From: Siphonodentalium dalli
Lineage: Eukaryota; Mollusca; Scaphopoda; Gadilida; Siphonodentaliidae
Assembly: GCA_032622095.1 (NCBI GenBank)
Contig: CP136062.1
Span: 3,968,001 to 4,032,000 of the forward strand
Direction of reading: 5' to 3'
Length of the DNA: 64,000 nt
Positions 36,340 to 48,152 of the stretch are shown in pieces (position 1 is the stretch's first letter; every line of letters starts with the position of its first letter). Under the pieces are notes generated by a model, which was not told the DNA's origin, did not search any database, and saw only the letters and a program-made list of their open reading frames with translations. A program made the position numbers and the translations under genes.

Positions 36340-36687
36340 GGTTATCATTTAAAAGGATATACTGTTGATACATGGATTCGTAAAGACAGAATCGACCATG
36401 TTAAGGTCAAAGGTGCCGTTAATTTCGAGGGCTGTAGTGGAAATCTTATGGATAGATAGATATATATATTAGTTTGCAGAAAAAAATTCTTATTTCATTC
36501 CATAATAACGATTTAAATTTTGTTTACAAAATTACATTTGACCTTAAAATTGACGATTCTGACTTTACGAATCCGTGTAATGATTTACATGTGTAAATCC
36601 ACGTAGTGACTCCGTTGGTACATGTAAATTTCTTTGATCAGTGGGTATATATATACATTCCATGTTATCACATTAACTGTTGAATTT

Positions 36688-36693
36688 AATAAA
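36688..36693 (+). promoter_or_regulatory. Poly(A) signal AATAAA
   Basis: AATAAA lies 349 bases after the stop of the SAMD3-like last exon, followed by AT-rich and T-rich sequence (TTCTTCTTTTTCTC). It is a plausible 3' end for that gene. Confidence 0.4.
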
Positions 36694-36888
36694 TGATTTA
36701 ACTAGTTTCTTCTTTTTCTCATATGATAGCAACATGGGTATGAATTGTCCAGATCTAAAAACATGTATAATGAAGAGCTGATAGTTATCTGCCTTGAGTG
36801 AGTGGAATGTTGTACATGAATAAAAATGCTGTATCAGTTGGATGCTAATAGTATTTTGAGTGCATAGCTCTATTAGGCAACAGTCACA

Positions 36889-37258
36889 CTCTGGTGAATC
36901 TTGTCGTCAGTAGAATATCAGGCTGGATTATTGGATGCGACTCGTGTAGTACCAACATTAGGTTGGCAGTCTGGAGTACCAAATATATTTTGGTACTCTG
37001 GAGTACCGAAATTTGGGTACTCCATGAGGGTCTATGGAGTACCTAATTTGGCACTCCAGAGTACCAAATACGAAGTCCCAAAAGTGTTGTGGTACTCCGG
37101 AGTACCATTCAGGTTTGGTACTCTGGAGTACCAAAACCTCATTTGGTACTCTGAAGTACCACAATTTTGGTACTCCGTGTGGGACAGCCGGAGTACCAAA
37201 TTTGGTACTCCGGAGTACCAAATTTGGTACTCCAGAGTACCTGGAGTTTTTAGAGTGT
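36889..37258. mobile_element. Family C palindrome-array element
   Basis: From ACACTCTGG to TTTTTAGAGTGTA. The inside is about a dozen copies of a 16 bp palindrome, GGTACTCCGGAGTACC and variants, separated by short AT spacers such as AAATTT. The end words (CACTCT and AGAGTG) are inverted partners, which suggests an element rather than a simple satellite. Because each module is self-complementary, both strands and several frames stay open; the overlapping open frames here are not genes. Confidence 0.72.
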
Positions 37259-38354
37259 AGTAGTGTGAACGTGAAGCCATTTGGCATTGCAGAATGGCTA
37301 TTAATAATACCAGTTGCCTTATTCATACACATACCAAACACACCATACCTGTTATAAAAAAGAGAGTGGCAGGAGAGTGGAAGGTTATTTATTTGTTCAT
37401 AAATATCTATTCATTGTGAACATTAGCTAGCAAAATAAATTAAAACTCTGACAATTTTCAAAACTGAAAACAAACTGTTATATTAATAAACGGTACTGTA
37501 CTGTAGTCAGTGTTGTGTACGGCAGACTTATTGTATTATTCCATACTTTCTCATCAGGATTATCACCGTGAAAACCATTTTACCATCGCTGTGTGTCAGT
37601 GTTCTATCATTCGACAAGTCAATAATGCGGGAATTCGATCGCTTCCGTTCTGTCTAAATAATTTCTGGTCGCAGGTAATGACACCTTTGACAAAACTGTG
37701 TTCATAAATTAATTTTGTCGCTGTGTACGTAACATAGTACTCGCAGGTATAATCACAAATGAAGTAGATGGTTGATTCGTTCAAATTGTAATTTCTAAAT
37801 TTGTTGCAAGAGTGAATCGTGGAATTATGACTTTGAACCCGAGTCACTAAAGTCTAAACTTGGAGTCAACGGTCAAGAGTCAGTCTGCCATCGCCTGGGA
37901 ATTGGTGAATTTGTTACATTCGCCGCCAAACAAGGCGTACAATGGTAAATCCTACACCCGATACTGATCATGTACATGTACTCACCTTGTATATCATAAT
38001 GTAAGCAGTTTTTTTCTCGCCCAACGCGTGTGTTGTAATTGGTAATTCGTGGAAATAATAAACCGAGGTGGCGATTTTCAACTTTGTTTGAATAGCATCA
38101 CTTGCCTAACAACCGTCTGTGAGCAACGATGATTCTGATTGGTTAAGACAAACCGCTGCATATGTGGCTTGGGAAGACGAGTTCAAAGTTCAAAGTGTGT
38201 GTCGGGGTCATGATATATTTTTAGAAACTTATTTTTTCGTTTAACAGTATTGCAGATTCAATGCTCTCCCAGCGTCGAGTGCGTACGCCCAGTACCAACT
38301 AAAGCCCACCGCTTCGCCCCTGCGGGGCGTCGCGTACGTGGGCTTATAATATAC

Positions 38355-38405
38355 ATATGGTCGACTCGCATATATAAGAGAATGCATTGACACAGGGTTT
38401 TCGCG
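38355..38405. mobile_element. Family E fragment
   Basis: CTCGCATATATAAGAGAATGCATTGACACAGGGTTTTCGC is one arm and terminus of family E, directly upstream of the tandem exon-like units. Confidence 0.5.
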
Positions 38406-38905
38406 TTAACAGTGCTAACCTATATTCCTTTTTCAGAATGGTTATGACGTCATTTCACATTCCACGTGCGTTGAAAGCTGTGTTTATTTTCTGCGTGGTA
38501 ATACTTGTTTGGGATTTCGCTTTTACAGCCCTAACATATATTGAAATTCTTTTTTTCAGCATTCCATTCACAACAGATGGACCACGTGTGTTGAAAGCTG
38601 TGTTTATTCTGTGCGTGGTAATATATGTACTTGTTTGGGATTTCGCGTTAACAGTCCTAACATATATTGAAATTCTTTTTTCAGCATGGCTATGACGTCA
38701 TTTCACATTCAATACTCACAGCAGATCGACCGCGTGTGTTGAAAGCTGTGTTTATTCTTTGCGTGGTAATACTTGTTTGGGATTTCGCGTTAACAGCCCT
38801 AGCATATATTGAAATTCTTTTTTCAGCATGGCTATGATGTCATGTGAACCACGTGTGTTGAAAGCTGTGTTTATTCTGTGTGTGGTAATGCTTGGTTGTG
38901 TGTAC
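38405..38905 (+). repeat. Four tandem exon-like units with splice acceptors
   Basis: A unit of 119-148 bp recurs four times (GAAAGCTGTGTTTAT at 38473, 38593, 38741 and 38860). Each has, in order, a branch-point-like CTAAC, a pyrimidine tract with CAG (38433-38435, 38557-38559, 38682-38684, 38824-38826) and then coding-like sequence. Three have an ATG a few bases after the CAG (38437, 38686, 38828). Units 1, 2 and 4 encode a hydrophobic segment of the type RVLKAVFILCVV; unit 3 is frame-disrupted. Possible donors (GTAATA) follow each hydrophobic segment. This looks like a duplicated 5' exon. Confidence 0.6.
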
Positions 38906-38954
38906 TTGACGATGGAATACTGCGAGTTACCCACGAGATTCACAGCGACTACAG
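38828..38954 (+). CDS. Candidate signal-anchor exon (fourth unit)
   Basis: ATG at 38828, two bases after CAG. About 42 codons: a short basic N-terminus (PRVLKA), then FILCVVMLGCVYL as a membrane segment, then a Cys/Glu-rich start of a luminal part. A good donor (ACAG/GTAACT) is at 38955. This is the layout of a type II membrane protein N-terminus such as a Golgi glycosyl- or sulfotransferase, but no catalytic exon is seen downstream, so the product is unknown. The unspliced frame stays open to 39157 and includes an NKT glycosylation site. Confidence 0.35.
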
Positions 38955-39077
38955 GTAACTATGATGTAGGCTCGACATCATATATACATAGGCGGCCACA
39001 TAACAAAACGGCACGACATCGGCAAGATATATCGCTGGAATTCTGCCATTTCCGGATAAGTTCGTTACTTCCTGTTG

Positions 39078-39290
39078 ATGACGGACATGCCACATTTATA
39101 CTACGGGAACGCGGCCAATTTGAATTTTCGGACAGGTTCTATGCCTCCCAATTTTGACAGTCATACCACAACGGTGAGCAAGGCAGGTTACCTTGTTTGC
39201 GGGCCCAAGACACTGTGGGCACCACAAAACAATGATACATCGATCCCTTTGGAAAAGTGTCCTGTTCTCAAGGGGTCTTTCGGAACATAA
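39078..39290 (+). CDS. Short unidentified open frame downstream of the signal-anchor exon
   Basis: Seventy codons from ATG to TAA, with phrases MTDMPHLYYG and AGYLVCGPKTLWAP and two cysteines. It overlaps the unspliced extension of the previous exon in another frame. No acceptor in good context precedes it, and I do not recognise a family. It may be part of the same transcript or chance. Confidence 0.2.
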   Translation: MTDMPHLYYGNAANLNFRTGSMPPNFDSHTTTVSKAGYLVCGPKTLWAPQNNDTSIPLEKCPVLKGSFGT

Positions 39291-39692
39291 GACGTTAGAT
39301 TCTCTGGGTAACCAGGGTTATTTATTTATAAACCACTTATGAGTTTAGTTAATTATTTCTTAGTTCGACCAAATCCTTTTCCTAATTTACTGTTATGTTA
39401 ACACTGTGAAACGCTATGTTTAGATAACCAAAATGCATTTTGGTACCCATAAAACATAACACAATTATAGTTATTCGTGCGCCCGCCGCGATCTCGGATG
39501 AATCCGGTTTTTTCGCTGACAATAACGACACCTTCGATGATTATATAAACAAAATAACCTGGCCACGACTGTGTGTTGAATTTAAAGTTGTGCATATTTT
39601 GCTTTGTAACTGGACTTTGTAAGCAATTCATGATATCAAGAACGCCCTTTGTAAATGGCCATTATTACACATTTATGAACGCTCTTTAATTG

Positions 39693-40395
39693 TACACTCT
39701 TAAAACAATAGGTACTTCAGCTTTGGTACGCTGGAGTACCAAAAGTTTAGGTACTCTAGAGTACCAAAATGTTTGGTACTCTGGAGTACCAACTTCTTGG
39801 TACTCTAGAGTATCAAATTGTTGGTACTCTGGATTACCTACTAATTATTTAAGTTCTACCCGGGCATTTTGCATATAATACCCACCCCGCATTTATGTTA
39901 CCGAAGCTCACGATATTGAGTGTCAAGAAATATATGCTTTCATGATACGCCATATATATTATCTGAAGTATCAAAATATCAAGACATGTATTCTGAAGTA
40001 TTTAGGTACTACGCGTAGCTCCAGCAATTTGGTACTCCCGAGAACAAAACAGCCCAGATACCGGCAAATTGAACAATGTGACATGTTAGATTCCAAATGA
40101 TGCTGCCGCGTTTAAACATCGAATTAAGTACAAAACCACAAAGACTCCCTTGCATAGTGGTAAATGAAATAATCCGACATTTTTTCACTTTAATTTGATC
40201 GTTTGTACACGGCACTCGATATTGACACACCCACGGTCTCACCCAATCAGCATGGAGCCAACGATTGGCCATATGTGGAGTACCAACTCATTTGGTTCTA
40301 TAACGCTAAACAGGCTCTAAAGGCTAATAGTACCAAACTGTCTGGTACTATCGCGGCTTTTGGTTCTATGGGGTACCTAAATCAATTGCTTTATT
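39693..40395. repeat. Family C palindrome cluster, decayed
   Basis: Starts GTACACTCTTAAAACAATAG. Modules of the GGTACTCTGGAGTACC type are clear at about 39705-39840, and looser TTGGTACT and GGTACCT words continue to 40390. It is the second cluster of the family within 3 kb; the two bracket the tandem exon-like units. Confidence 0.6.
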
Positions 40396-40399
40396 ATGG

Positions 40400-41884
40400 T
40401 ATTGTAACATGCAACCGGGGTATAAACTAACCGAGCGGTCTAACGACTGCATGCCATAAAAAGGAATATGATTCCGACTAATGGGTCGCCCAGACGCCCA
40501 AGGGGATTTTAATGTCTGGGTTGATTCTAAATAAGCGTTCTGTGATATTTTTTCGAAATAACCAACATTGGTTTCAGTCCGATATAACAATGTATAAGGC
40601 AATCAGGATTCTCTTATCAGTTGCAGTATATCTTATTATCTCTGTTACTAGTAGTGTTAGCACAACAAAAAGAGTTATCAATAAAGAGTGTTTTGTCATA
40701 TATAAAATTGATATTTATTAACAATCAACCTTCAGTGCGGTGTAACATAGTGCATGATTTTGGTCTCTTTCTTGTATCTGAATAACTGTCTTAGATGCGA
40801 TGTGTGATTTAAAATGAGATATTGGCATAGTGTGCCATCGCCTTTGTAGTATCTTATCCTGGGAAATACAATATGCTGCCAAAATTAAAGTCTTGTAAAA
40901 TTGTTATGCTGTTGGTAGGACAAACTGCGTCGTAACGAAAAAAGTACTGTTTTTGTTCTTTTAAGTGTCATTTTCGCGGTGTTTGACTAAGCCGAGGGAT
41001 TTTAGAAATAACAGTGTATGTATGAAACATTCAATAACGTATATATATTTTTGTTATTTTTTTAAAACTAGTAATGACTGCGCTGTTATTTGCTAAATAA
41101 CATGAATAGCTAAATTGTTGATAGTCGATTTGCAACAGCTAATACAAACAGTATTAACTTATTTGTATTGTGCTTTTGAATATTTCATACACATTATAGC
41201 GTTTCTTGCATATGTTCAGATTATCCGAACACCGCAATAATGACAACTTTAAAACTGATTAACGGTATATTTTCGTAACAGCATCAGTTTGCCTTAACAT
41301 CGCATAGCAGTTCATCATTACCCATCAGCACCATATCACATTAGTAGGACAACTTGACTAGGGTGTGTTCCTTAATTTCCACGCGGATCGATTCGGTCAT
41401 GCGTTGATGGTTCTTCGTCGTTAATGACTAACAAATACGCACGTCAGTTCGCGTTAATTGATTTATCAAGACGGGTCAAACGTGCTTAAAGTGACTGTTA
41501 ACGTGTGTCTCTCAATGTATGTATGTATAATCGAGTTTGGTCACTATGTTCTGACATCTGATGATACAACAGGCCGTTAAATACACAGCTGGATTAAACT
41601 TTTATACCATACTATAAATATCAACTGTATTGATATAGTATACACGTGGCAAACACAAGTATTCGGATTATAGTCTTATAAATCATTATTACAATAACAA
41701 ATGTATCAATTTTACCTATATCGTATATTTTGTAAACGATCTGGGTACTAAGAACAAAATATCTTGAGTCCAATGTAAAAGCCAAATGTAGTGAAATTAG
41801 CCGCATTTTTCAAAACACAATGCGAGAAAACATTGCGATATACTCAACTTCATACTAATCATATTAAATATAGTAATTAAATCA
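40400..41884. other. No gene recognised
   Basis: AT-rich sequence. The open frames here are short and carry no known motif. An AATAAAGAG is at 40680. Confidence 0.4.
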
Positions 41885-42020
41885 TGTGCCGAAACGTCTT
41901 CGATGACGTTCCGAAACATCCAAATGCTTGGTCCGAAATAACAATTGCCGAAACCCCAGGTGCCGAAACATCCTGAAAAATAGGTGCCGAAACGTCCATG
42001 TGCCGAAATATCCTGCACCC
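41885..42020. repeat. GTGCCGAAACGTC word cluster
   Basis: Roughly nine copies of a word of the type GTGCCGAAAC(G/A)TCC (at about 41886, 41909, 41929, 41946, 41960, 41987 and 42000), in the same orientation with spacers of 2-10 bases, within 135 bp. The minus-strand frame with repeated phenylalanine, glycine and threonine codons is its translation. Confidence 0.65.
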
Positions 42021-42965
42021 GGAAAAGTTACACCATGACGTTGTTCATCAATATTCGTTGAAATCATACGAATGTAATGAACATTATGGAATTGACATGT
42101 CTTCTCCATATATAGTATATCAGTCGCATCGCTCACCAAGCGTCAAGAAATATATTGGTTAAATTCCGTAAAAATGTTCACGTTCCCCACTCGGCATGCA
42201 TGGTATAATTATTTTCACTTTGGTGTTTCAATTTTCCGACTTCAAGTTCAGACTTGTATGTTTTACCGAACATTGCGTCATGGTCACTAGTCTATATATT
42301 AGTAATGCAAAACCTCCATATCTTTCTGATAACAGCTTTAACGATATAACATTCAGCATGCATAATTGTTACCATCATATATTGTTACTTCTTGGAATTT
42401 GAATACGTGTAACTCGTATTCGCTCATCAGCCATATTCTGATTAATAGCATGTATAATGTGCATGTTCTGCACGCAGACTGTGACGCAGTATACTCGAGA
42501 CATAACATATGGATCAATGCTATGTCACGATTGTCATTTGTGTCTTTATTTACACAGTCCATGCTCTTAAACAGAATGTATGGAAACCCAAATTATGAAG
42601 CCAATATTGAAATATTGCATTACTCAAAACCAAATGCTATATAGTTGGACATTTGATTAGACAAAAATCCTATATATTTGGAAATGTTATTAGACCAAAT
42701 CCTGTGTAGTTGGAAATTGTATGGTCTCACCCACGGTTGCATCCCTTTGGTACGTCCCTATTTGGCGGGAATACCAGGTAATATATAAACCAATTTTGAT
42801 TTAAAAAACAAAAGCCAGTTACCCCAATGTGAGTGGTTTAGCTTTGTTATTTAATTACGCTAACGCATGGTCATATTACCATATTTATTCTTGTCGACCA
42901 CATCCATCGATATCTTATATAGTGCGTAGAAATAACCACACGGAACATGGTGCTGTTATCCCTTA

Positions 42966-44557
42966 GGCCCGTTCCAAACGACGGATTTTTGTCGACTCGA
43001 ATCTAATTGTATTAAATCCGTCGGTGATGCGTCTGCGGTCAATTTTGTTTCAGACGGACGCATCTTTGTCGCGTCGAATCTAATACATCGGTCGATTTAT
43101 TTAAAGGTGCACTCCATGTTACCTTCACAAAATGGTCACGCGTAGATATAGAGGCCTATATATACCGGTATGTTATACATATATAAACTAAAATACAGTA
43201 TAAATTATGTATAAATATATGCGCGATTGCAGCGCGAATATATGTGCATATGTATATGAGGATGTATATAGTACATATAGTTATATAATATAATATAATA
43301 TAATAGGCGCTACAAATAAATGTTAGATCGTGCAACCAATTGCCATATATGTGTATACCATCCATGTAAATACAGGTATACAATAATTCTTATAAATCAG
43401 AGACTACCACCCTACCCTTATAATAAGGAATACCGGAATATATGGATTATTATAAATAAGAGGTTACCACCCCTATACCCCTCATAATAAGTAATGCCGG
43501 TATATACGAATTATTATAAATAAGATCAGTGGTACCACCCCTACCCCTTATAATTAGGAATACCGGAATATATTAATTATACATTATAAATCATAGGCTA
43601 CCACCTATATATCCTTTATAATAAGGAATACCGGTATCTATGAATTATTATAAATCATAGGCTACCATCCCGACCCCTCATAATAAGTAATACCGGTTTA
43701 TATGAATTATTATAAATCTGAGACTACCACCCCTACCCCTTATAATAAGGAATACCGGTATATATAAATTATTATAAATCATAGGCTACCACTCTGCCCC
43801 TTATAACAAGTAATACCTGAATATATGAATTATTATAAATAAGAGGTTACCCACCCCTTTACCTCTCATAATAAGTAATATCGGTATATATGAATTATTA
43901 TAAATCAGTAGTACCACCTCTGCCCCTTAAAATAAGTAATACCGGTAAATATTAATTATCATACATCAGAGACTACCACCCCTATTCCTTACAATAAGGA
44001 ATATCGGTCTATATGAATTATTATAAATCAGTTGCTACAACCCCTACCCCTGATACCGGTATATATGTATTATTCTAAAACATTGATACTATATCCATTA
44101 TAAGATGTGAGTCAGTGACATGCCATGTTCGTTGAGGAATCAAACTACCAAACTAATTACAATTTGCACAATGTTACCTAAGCAATGCTTATAGACATAT
44201 CTTTCTTCATGACAAAGAGAGCGTGCGACAAATGACGTCATGTGGGTATTTCCTCAGATAAGGGGAGCCCCCTCATTATTATACCATTATCATATCATTA
44301 TCATATCATTTGCATTCGTTCTTCGGCAACTTTCGGCTCTTCTCGTCACATGTATTAGATTCGAGTCGTAAAAAATCCGTCGTTTGAAACCAAGACGGAT
44401 TTCAGACGCATCACCGACGAAGATTCGTCTGAATTGGACGGAGATTCGTCTGACACGGATCTAATTGTTTCAAACGTCGCATTTTTGACGCATTTAATAC
44501 AATTGTGGGTCTGGTATTAGATTCGAGTCGACAAAAATCCGTCGTTTGGAACGGGCC
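42966..44557. mobile_element. PIF/Harbinger-type element H3 with perfect 42 bp TIRs
   Basis: A 1592 bp element. The first 42 bases (GGCCCGTTCCAAACGACGGA and on to CTAAT) are an exact reverse complement of the last 42. Flanked by TTA at 42963-42965 and 44558-44560. Further subterminal copies of AATCTAAT and CGACGGAT words occur at both ends (to about 43095 and from 44350). No transposase is present. The middle is occupied by a 61 bp satellite (43384-44075). TIR start and TTA target fit PIF/Harbinger. Confidence 0.85.
43384..44075. repeat. 61 bp satellite inside element H3
   Basis: About eleven tandem units of roughly 61 bp. Each has the order GAATTATTATAAATCA, a CTACCACCCCTACCCC-type segment, TTATAATAAG and a GAATACCGGTATATAT-type segment. 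Units are diverged by point changes, and a few alternate between AAATCA and AAATAAGAGG variants. Confidence 0.85.
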
Positions 44558-44675
44558 TTACACGAACAAGTATACCCTTATGATTTTCGCGACGTTTGAT
44601 TAATCTGCAAGGCCAGAGTCTAGTTGAAACATTCAAAAACATATATTCTTGAACTTTATTAACGCATGCCATACT

Positions 44676-45157
44676 ACTAGTGTTCGCGCTGCCACTTGCC
44701 AAATTTGCTGATGGCAAAAATAATTCAAATTTGGCAAAAAATAAATTCCCGGTGAAATTAAGCCTCTGCGTGGTCTTTCCTCTACCCGTAAAATTGACAA
44801 CGTCGTGTGTGGCCTAGCGGCTGGAACGACGATAAACCCTAACAAACAAACAAACATAGCAAATCCTCTTGTGATGCGCCCTTCTGATAAGGAAACCCTT
44901 CTATCGTGTTATTGTTTGATTATTGGTGTATTATGTGGTGATAAACTAGAGATGCGAATATAATTATTAACTACTCGCTTTTCTATCGATATCAAAAGTT
45001 GTTCAAACCGCGATTGTCAGAACATAAGACTCAAAGTTGCAGAAAATGATACTTCCAAGGATAGTATTTGGCAAATTTTAAAATAATTTAGCAAACACAA
45101 ATTTCTTTTGGCGAATTATATGGCAAAGTAAATTTTGGTCCAGCGCGGACCCTGCAA
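44676..45157. repeat. TTGGCAAATTT word element with SINE-like tail
   Basis: Words TTGGCAAATTT and AAATTTGGCA occur in both orientations at about 44694-44740 and 45070-45130. The ends are loosely inverted (TTCGCGCTGCCA and CAGCGCGGACC). In the middle, 44800-44860 reads GTGGCCTAGCGGCTGG, then CGATAAACCCTAACAAACAAAC. That is a tRNA A-box-like phrase next to a tail wording known from invertebrate SINEs. Confidence 0.45.
44803..44858 (+). repeat. SINE-like fragment
   Basis: TGTGTGGCCTAGCGGCTGG resembles a Pol III A box. The ending GATAAACCCTAACAAACAAA resembles the 3' tails of SINEs in molluscs and other invertebrates. There is no B box in between, so this is a remnant or a very short family. Confidence 0.4.
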
Positions 45158-45689
45158 ACTACAAAACGTTAGAGCAGATTAGAAATTTACTCCTCCTTAA
45201 AGTCAGATAAACGCGTGAAACCAGATCCCGACTAGCGACCATACATCGACCAACTTAGATTTCAATAATGGAGACAAGTACCGATAAGCAACCAATAAGT
45301 TCACATGTCCAATAAGTTTACCTTTCTTTGACTGAAAGCAGGAACAATGTACCAAGGACAAACAATATCCGCATAGCGTAAGTGCGGTCGACATCCAAAT
45401 TGGTATATGTACTCGTGTGTATACAGCAATAAAATGTGTCTAAGATACTCCGTGTATCGGAGTTGAACATCAGCGTGAGTTTTCTAACAAACTTTAAAAT
45501 GGACGTATCCATAACCAACGAACGTCTCTTGGTTGTGTTACATCAAATCAATTACCCCAAATCAAATTATATATTCGGTGTGGGCGCGTGATATCATGGC
45601 ATCAAAGCCCCAATCGTAATTCAAAGTAATTTGTCAGTTCTGTTAGGTCAGCACATGACAATTTGGTACGTGCTTTGATTAGATAAGTG

Positions 45690-48075
45690 ATGTTACTTAA
45701 AGGCACATGGCGGTTTGTGATTCAAAATACAGCTAATAATATTCACTTTCGAAATTTTACCGGTACCGAAATAGATCGATACATACATGTATACTCTTCC
45801 GTTAAATGAGCATGCTGAGTTCCCAAAAAGACATATTGATGTAATGTAAAATACAACTTTAAACACGGTGTTTGGGTCCCAAACAAAAACAGAAAATTCC
45901 ACAAGGTGGTTTAGAAAAGAGCGTTCAGTATTAGTCTAATCTAGATATCGTAGACATGAAGAGCGTTTTTTCTTCACTTTTATGTATGTGAAAAGTAGAA
46001 CATAGCTGTAAAACTGATGTAGTCATGGCATGTATTGCCATAGATCACGAAGCTGGTATATCAACACACCATAAAAACGATGGCCAGACTAAATACATAA
46101 TATACACATTGTAATGAATCTCTCTTGGTCTAGATTTATATATGAGTTTAAATTCAATGTGAAAGTTTGTATATCTATCTGTCTATCTGCCCGGATTTTC
46201 TCCCTATACCGATTTCAATTACATTTGGTGTGATGACTCGGGGTACCCTAGCGGATGTTATCACGGTGTTAGATTTAATTAACAAATTATAAAATAAATA
46301 ATAAGTGAATGGAGCAGAGCTCATTTAAAAAAAACAAAAGTGTTTTAAATAAAATATACATATTTTTTTTATCTCAAGACACATGGCGGTTTGCACTCAT
46401 AAATACGTCTGATAAATAATCACTTTTTAATTGTTACCGATAACGAACTGGTTTGTACTTACACGAACAACCTTTCTGCGGGAATTATATGTGTCAGGAA
46501 GAAGCATTTAATTCATACAAAATTTAACGTTTAACACGCGGTCGTTGTTCATAAGAAAGAGCGTTTATTAAAATGAAAACGTTTATCAAATGGCTGTGAC
46601 CATGGATATTATTTTTCAGAGCTAGCATATGAAGCCGGTATATCAATGGTTCGTTTTATTTGTCAATATATCGTATACCTCATTCCAAATTACGTAGACA
46701 AAGTTATGAAGCTCGAGTGAGCGACGATGTACGACGATGTAGTATCATATGTGTATTTAGGACATATTATGTTTATATTACTTACCTTCTTGACACATAT
46801 TTTGCACTTATGTTTATATATATATAGTGCTGTATCTGCGTGACACGTTTGTATGTTGTATGTGCTGTACCAATATTGGCACTTATTTTGCACTGTTATT
46901 TGTTTATATTGAATTATCTACTTGACACTTATTTTTCACTCGACATTAATGGCGCATTTACCCAAAGCCCTTTCGTTTTCAATCCACGGTGGACGAAGTG
47001 TGCCAGAGCACGTATAGTTTTTTAGTCTGTCATGGTCATTATTTGTTTAAATAATCTCTCATTGGGGATGTTTAACATGATATGTTCTCGTAAAATAGGG
47101 CGCGATCGTCTGACAGAGAAATACAGTGTGTCAAAAAAGTCGAGGTCAAAGCACCGTCCGCTTAGTATGTTGAAATATGCCAAATAGTAATTGCCGGAAA
47201 GAATCTGGAACCCATTCATTAATGGCAAGCACGTGTCCCTATGTTGTAGCGAAGTCTTTTTCCTGCGAACGATGGATAAACGGAATCCCCCACTGTGTGG
47301 TGTCATCATCCGAGTCTTTAATGTCTTTAATGATAATAAGTCATTCGTGACCACATTGTCACATAACACATGAGCACATATATAGTACATTACATAAACA
47401 TGATATGTGAATTAAACATATGAACATATAAACAGGAAATACACATAGATAAATGTAGTTTGTATAACACATACAAAGCTAAACCTATAAATCTGAAGAA
47501 TATAGGAGATAACTATTTGACCCCCGCTGCGCTCTGTGCCAAATCATCAGGTTGTTGCACATGTGAATCGGCGCCGTTTTCATGAGTGAGATGGATATCT
47601 CATTACCCGCGTTGTGATGTCATTATCGAATATTCCGACTAGTGTGCTATATAATTGAGTGTCGGATAATAAGTTAATCGCAGTCGATACCCCCCGTAGA
47701 TTATCAAAAGTTTCTATCTAGGGTATTATATAACATTAATTAAAACCATATGGTATAGTTCGCGCTTTAAAATGCATGTAATAATATTCGCTTTTGAATG
47801 TTTTGCCGGTATCGACATAGGTTGATAAAAACCCGAAATACTGTTCTACGGGCATTTTATGCCACAGAAAGGCGCACTGGAGTAACAAAAAATCAAATTT
47901 GAACACGGTGCTTGGGTCCCAATACAAACAACATCCATATTCACGTTTATTTTACTCATATGCAAAACGTTGAAAACAGAGGTAAAACTGCTGTGACCAT
48001 GCCAAGTATTTTTTAAAGAATATGAATCTGATATATAAACATTTCGTGTATTTGTCAACCTATTTTATACTCCTT
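45690..48075. repeat. Three diverged copies of one long repeat
   Basis: Copies lie at about 45690-46130, 46370-46700 and 47735-48075. Shared landmarks in order: an ACATGGCGGTTTG or ATGGTATAG start, AATATTC(A/G)CTTT, an ACCGGTA(C/T)CGA-like word, AACACGGTGTTTGGGTCCCAA (weaker in the second), GCTGTGACCATG-like, and GAAGC(T/C)GGTATATCAA. The first and third carry GGTGxTTGGGTCCCAA almost unchanged. The interval 46900-47735 has no counterpart and includes an unidentified minus-strand frame (47022-47390). Confidence 0.55.
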
Positions 48076-48152
48076 CTTGTCAACAGTTAATCACATCTCT
48101 GCCACCACATCACAACATCAACGACTTCTTTGATAACTCAATAAAGACATAA

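Noticed and set aside
36901..37357. Overlapping open frames with repeated YSGVP/LEYQ phrases
   Set aside because: Translation of the GGTACTC palindromes of family C, which are open in several frames on both strands.
43384..44075. Possible CRISPR-like array (regular 61 bp units)
   Set aside because: Units are fully repeated without unique spacers, sit inside a eukaryotic transposon and have no cas genes.
47022..47390. 122-codon minus-strand frame
   Set aside because: No recognisable motif or splice context, and it overlaps another open frame on the plus strand. Noted only inside the repeat entry.
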